The notes below the pieces were generated by a model. It ran no database searches. It saw only the letters and a list, made by a program, of their open reading frames with translations, and had not been told where the DNA came from. From Desulfocapsa sulfexigens (GTDB lineage Bacteria > Desulfobacterota > Desulfobulbia > Desulfobulbales > Desulfocapsaceae): a stretch of DNA of 7,920 nucleotides. The stretch is from positions 1-7,920 of the forward strand of contig DQVD01000174.1 in the NCBI GenBank assembly GCA_015661935.1, read 5' to 3'. A program made the position numbers and the translations under genes. Positions within the stretch are counted from its first letter, which is position 1; every line of letters begins with the position of its first letter. Of the stretch, positions 5,045 through 7,920 are shown in pieces.

Positions 5045-5923
5045 ATGAATGCTATTGAAGTGCATAACCTTCGCCATCAGTATAACAGGCGAACGATTTA
5101 TGAGGATCTTAACTTTTCCATTCCGGAAGGAACTATCTGCGGTCTGCTTGGTAAGAACGGCCAGGGAAAAACCACCCTCGTAAACATCCTGATGGGTTTT
5201 CTTAAACCCACCAGCGGTAAATGTCTGGTTCTTGGAGAGGACTCTCACGATTTACCGCCAGCCACCAGGAACCGTATTGGCCTGCTGCATGAAGGGCATC
5301 TTGCCTACGAATTTATGAATATTGCCCAAACCGAAAAGTTTTATCGTGGCTGTTACCCGAACTGGGAGGCTGAGATTTTTTACGATCTGGTTGAAAAAAT
5401 GGGTTTGCCTCATGATCACAAGGTTGCAAATATGTCCTGTGGTCAACGTTCCCAGGTAGTTCTCGGCGTGATAATGGCGCAGAATCCTGATCTGCTGATC
5501 CTTGATGACTACTCCATGGGACTTGATGCTGGTTATCGGAGGCTTTTTCTTGATGTACTCCACGACTTTGCGGCATTGGGAGGCAAAACGATATTTGTGA
5601 CCAGTCATATTATTCAGGATCTGGAGCAGCTTGTGGACACCATGATTTTCATTGATCAGGGTGAAATAATGCAAACCGGGCTTGATGATTTCATGAACTC
5701 TTTTCATAAGTATGTCTTTCATAACGGCGGCGAACTGGATCTTAGCACAGATGATGTTGTCAAAGGATTTGAGCAGAGAGGTGAACTCGTGTCATTGTAT
5801 TCGTTTGCCGATGAAGAAAAGGTGAAACAACATCTGACAACACTCGGTATTCATGCTAAAGAATTACAAAAAGTTGAAATGACTCTGGAAGATGGGTTTA
5901 TCGGCCTGATGGGGAAATACTAA
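5045..5923 (+). CDS. ABC transporter ATPase (ABC-2 exporter type)
   Basis: A 292-residue cytoplasmic ABC ATPase. Motifs in order: Walker A GKNGQGKTT (36-44), a Q-loop region reading GLLHEG (79-84) in which Glu83 takes the usual Gln place, signature MSCGQ (130-134) instead of LSGGQ, Walker B with D-loop LLILDDYSMGLD (150-161), and H-loop His188 in TSH. The usual catalytic Glu after the Walker B Asp is Asp155, and the common PT that follows is YS. About 90 residues after the ATPase core form a C-terminal extension, as in EcsA/YxlF-like exporter ATPases. The ATG is 2 nt after the upstream stop with no clear Shine-Dalgarno, so translational coupling is likely; a TTG at 5039 is a less likely start. 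It is coupled to the permease that follows (1 nt gap). Probably energises export or a conformational change; the substrate is unknown. Confidence 0.88.
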   Translation: MNAIEVHNLRHQYNRRTIYEDLNFSIPEGTICGLLGKNGQGKTTLVNILMGFLKPTSGKCLVLGEDSHDLPPATRNRIGLLHEGHLAYEFMNIAQTEKFYRGCYPNWEAEIFYDLVEKMGLPHDHKVANMSCGQRSQVVLGVIMAQNPDLLILDDYSMGLDAGYRRLFLDVLHDFAALGGKTIFVTSHIIQDLEQLVDTMIFIDQGEIMQTGLDDFMNSFHKYVFHNGGELDLSTDDVVKGFEQRGELVSLYSFADEEKVKQHLTTLGIHAKELQKVEMTLEDGFIGLMGKY

Positions 5924-5924
5924 T

Positions 5925-6593
5925 ATGCTTCCTTCACTTCTTTTGAAAGAATGGCTCAAGCTGAAGCGGTATTTTGCTGCTGCTTTACTGCTTAATTTTG
6001 GAATCTGCCTGAAAATTTTTTTCGATATTCGTCAGCAGATGCACTCAGAACATGCCGAAATGGTTTGGTATCAGGCGATACATATACATACTGTGCTGTA
6101 TCAGGATATACGTTACCTGCCGCTTATCACCGGATTAGTCCTTGCCGCAGCCCAGTTTGTACCGGAAATGCTCGGGCGGCGCTTACGACTCTCTTTGCAT
6201 CTACCGGCAAGCCGTGGCTTTATGCTTTTTTCCTGCCTGCTTTCCGGTCTGTTGCTCTATCTGCTAATCTGTGTACAGGACACTATTATTATTTATCTGA
6301 CGCTGCAAAATTATTTCCCTGTTGAGGTGGCAAACTCCTCACTGCCAACCATGCTTCCCTGGTTGCTGGCTGGTTTGCTTGGTTACCTTGGCGGTGTTAC
6401 CGTCCTTCTTGAAACCCACTGGCCCAGACGGATTTTTCTGCTTCTGATTTTCTCCGTTCTGATTACGATGCTGTTTTCCGGAAACGGATACGGCTGGTTT
6501 ACTCCGGCTATCCCTTATCTTTTACTGCTTTTTCCGATGGCTTTCTGCTCTGTTTTTGAGTCTGCCCGCAGGTTCCAGGAGAGAGGTGTATAA
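5925..6593 (+). CDS. ABC-2-like permease, six predicted helices
   Basis: A 222-residue integral membrane protein with about six hydrophobic segments (near 16-34, 64-80, 98-127, 144-162, 169-186 and 193-211). A basic amphipathic N-terminus (KEWLKLKR) and an internal GRRLRLSLHLPASR segment (84-97) match the cytoplasmic coupling helix pattern of ABC-2 permeases (LPxSR). Positive-inside topology puts the 35-63 loop outside, and that loop is rich in His and Met (Met39, His40, His43, Met46, His53, His55). No substrate family can be named. It begins 1 nt after the ATPase stop and its TAA shares one base with the next ATG (TAATG), so ATPase, permease and the 412-residue protein are almost certainly co-translated partners. 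The protein is short for an ABC-2 permease and would work as a dimer, or with the next gene product contributing helices. Confidence 0.78.
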   Translation: MLPSLLLKEWLKLKRYFAAALLLNFGICLKIFFDIRQQMHSEHAEMVWYQAIHIHTVLYQDIRYLPLITGLVLAAAQFVPEMLGRRLRLSLHLPASRGFMLFSCLLSGLLLYLLICVQDTIIIYLTLQNYFPVEVANSSLPTMLPWLLAGLLGYLGGVTVLLETHWPRRIFLLLIFSVLITMLFSGNGYGWFTPAIPYLLLLFPMAFCSVFESARRFQERGV

Positions 6594-7831
6594 TGATGAC
6601 AATTATTTCACGTTACAGTGCAATAGTTCTTGCGATAATTGCAATGAGCTATGGCCTTCCCGCAGGCTTTGATAAGGTATTGGGCCAGGAAGTAGGCAAT
6701 CCGTTGCTCTTTTTTAGTCCTCCACAGAAACAATTTATATACAGAGAGTCGCTGGGAGGCCATCGTTTTAACTATATGAATGAAGAAGGCACAGCCTACA
6801 GCCGAACAGATTTCGAGTATCAGCTTCCATTTCTCTATTATAAAAATCTTGAAAAGAAAAAATTACTACCGGTAAGTATTGACGGCCAGAGCTTTGATAA
6901 GAAAGCTATTAAAGCCGGTAAACAGGGATTGGAAATTAAAAGCCGCCATCTGGCTGGCCACCATCCTCAGATTGAATTGTATCCTCTGTTTAATAATAAT
7001 CCGGAAGTGGCAATTATGCCTTTTCCTGAAGATGTATTCCGTTTTACCGATCAGGCAATGGAATTTGTTAACGCCGATACCAACCGGATCGATACCAGTC
7101 TGACCACAAGTTTTACAGCATCACTTGAGAGTCTTGGCTTTGCTTTTCCAGCCACTGTAATAGGCGGAAAAACCACCAATCTCAAACCCTTTGATGAAGG
7201 TTTTTTTATTCGTGACAGCAAAGGGCAGGTTTTTCATCTGAAAAGGGTTCTGGATAAACCGGTAATCGTTAAAACCCCGATTGATTCAACACTTGCAATT
7301 AAAGATATAATTGTTTCCGAAAACAGACGTAAAGAATTTTACGGCATCATTACCACTGAGCAGGGTGGTCTTTACCTGATTTCCTATGATAATTACCATC
7401 TGATTACGCTGCCGGTGGAAAAATACCTGCCCGCCAGTATGGATTTTAAACTACTTATAAATCCGCTGTACAAGACAGGCATCACCAGTGGGGCTGTAAT
7501 GGTTCACGGGACAGCCATGGACAGTAACTACCAGTCGTTTCGTTCCTATGATCTTGAGCGACACAATCCAGTACCTGTCCTGATCCGGATCTTGCGGGAT
7601 CTGCTCTTCCCCTTCCAACTCAGGTTTGACAATCCATACCGTGGACAGGCGGATGTACAATTCCAGCTTGGCGGATTCTGGTCACTGGCCGGTATTCTGT
7701 CAGCCATTGGTTTGTTATTTCTTTTTGGTCGGAAAAATCGCCAAGCACCCATCAGTAAGAGTGATGTTGCTCTCATCGCATGTACCGGATTTTTCGGTCT
7801 GACCGCCCTATTTTTTATCACCAGAGAATAA
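6593..7831 (+). CDS. Membrane-anchored extracytoplasmic protein of ABC module
   Basis: A 412-residue protein with an N-terminal hydrophobic anchor (about 8-26), a large hydrophilic region (about 30-355) and two C-terminal helices (about 362-378 and 391-409) joined by a basic loop GRKNRQ, which should be cytoplasmic. The large domain is nearly free of Cys and contains alternating hydrophobic stretches (for example GGLYLISYDNYHLITLPV) that suggest a beta-rich fold, possibly propeller-like. It may belong to DUF4857, which I recall beside ABC genes in Bacteroidota and Desulfobacterota; that is from memory and unconfirmed. AGGAG lies shortly upstream and its ATG overlaps the permease stop by 1 nt; a second ATG follows at 6596. 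With three membrane segments and a periplasmic domain it is a likely structural partner of the permease. Function unknown. Confidence 0.8.
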   Translation: MMTIISRYSAIVLAIIAMSYGLPAGFDKVLGQEVGNPLLFFSPPQKQFIYRESLGGHRFNYMNEEGTAYSRTDFEYQLPFLYYKNLEKKKLLPVSIDGQSFDKKAIKAGKQGLEIKSRHLAGHHPQIELYPLFNNNPEVAIMPFPEDVFRFTDQAMEFVNADTNRIDTSLTTSFTASLESLGFAFPATVIGGKTTNLKPFDEGFFIRDSKGQVFHLKRVLDKPVIVKTPIDSTLAIKDIIVSENRRKEFYGIITTEQGGLYLISYDNYHLITLPVEKYLPASMDFKLLINPLYKTGITSGAVMVHGTAMDSNYQSFRSYDLERHNPVPVLIRILRDLLFPFQLRFDNPYRGQADVQFQLGGFWSLAGILSAIGLLFLFGRKNRQAPISKSDVALIACTGFFGLTALFFITRE

Positions 7832-7833
7832 AA

Positions 7834-7920
7834 GTGATTAGGAAAAACGGTTCATCCGGCTCAAGCGTACTTTTCAATAAAACAGCCATCTGTAGAAGGC
7901 TTATCTGTTACAAAGACAAG
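7834..7920 (+). CDS. Possible start of next gene, cut at edge
   Basis: From a GTG 2 nt after the previous stop, a frame of 29 codons stays open to the window end. The predicted N-terminus is basic (Arg, Lys) with two Cys and no obvious domain. The very short gap fits the tight spacing of this operon. There is no clear Shine-Dalgarno apart from purine-rich sequence near the preceding stop, and 29 open codons can occur by chance. No product can be named. Confidence 0.25.
   Translation, partial: MIRKNGSSGSSVLFNKTAICRRLICYKDK

Noticed and set aside
5252..5722. Minus-strand open frame of 156 codons
   Set aside because: It is antisense to the ABC ATPase, whose motifs are unmistakable, and shows no family features.
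3787..7831. Complete nickel/cobalt ECF transporter suggested by the NikK-like protein
   Set aside because: No CbiM/NikM, CbiQ or CbiO-type subunit is present; the ATPase and permease fit the ABC-2 exporter pattern instead.
1..7920. CRISPR array, tRNA or rRNA genes
   Set aside because: No regularly spaced direct repeats, no tRNA cloverleaf with T-loop GTTCRA pattern and no rRNA core sequence were seen.

Overview
The window looks like a chromosomal metal-homeostasis locus from a Gram-negative, probably anaerobic bacterium. I lean towards a Desulfobacterota (deltaproteobacterial sulfate-reducer type) genome. The reasons are the feoA/feoB pair, the NikK-like DUF4198 periplasmic protein and the FeoB-associated Cys-rich microproteins, plus a palindromic element at the left edge of a kind I associate with REP-type elements in that group. 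This placement is inference from protein resemblance and no marker gene is present.

Layout. Positions 1-220 are non-coding and hold two inverted repeats (74-132 and 143-204). On the minus strand, feoA (3058-2804) is followed by feoB (2698-221), the two parts of a ferrous-iron uptake system; this FeoB has variant pore motifs and an unusual Lys-rich insertion. Positions 3059-3384 are a divergent control region with a good sigma70-type promoter for the plus strand, several palindromes and a repeated 8-mer. On the plus strand follow a small secreted Cys protein (3385-3699), a NikK-like DUF4198 periplasmic protein (3787-4602), a perfect 13-bp stem hairpin (4614-4657), a FeoB-associated Cys-rich membrane microprotein (4678-4866) and a second Cys-containing membrane microprotein (4869-5042). 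Next come an ABC ATPase (5045-5923), a six-helix ABC-2-like permease (5925-6593) and a 412-residue membrane-anchored extracytoplasmic protein (6593-7831). The last five genes are spaced 2 nt apart or less, or overlap by 1 nt, so they look like one translationally coupled unit. A frame that may be the start of another gene runs off the right edge from 7834.

How the genes may work together (inference). FeoA/FeoB would bring Fe2+, or a related divalent metal, across the inner membrane. The two secreted proteins, both predicted to start with His after signal-peptide cleavage, could capture or hand over metal in the periplasm. The two Cys microproteins could assist FeoB or sense metal at the membrane. 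The ABC module has no recognisable solute-binding protein and an ABC-2-like permease, so it resembles an exporter or a mechanochemical device with a large periplasmic partner, laid out somewhat like NosDFY. Divergent Feo, NikK-like proteins, twin Cys microproteins and a coupled ABC/412-aa module together form the most interesting unit here and the best candidate for an undescribed metal-handling system.
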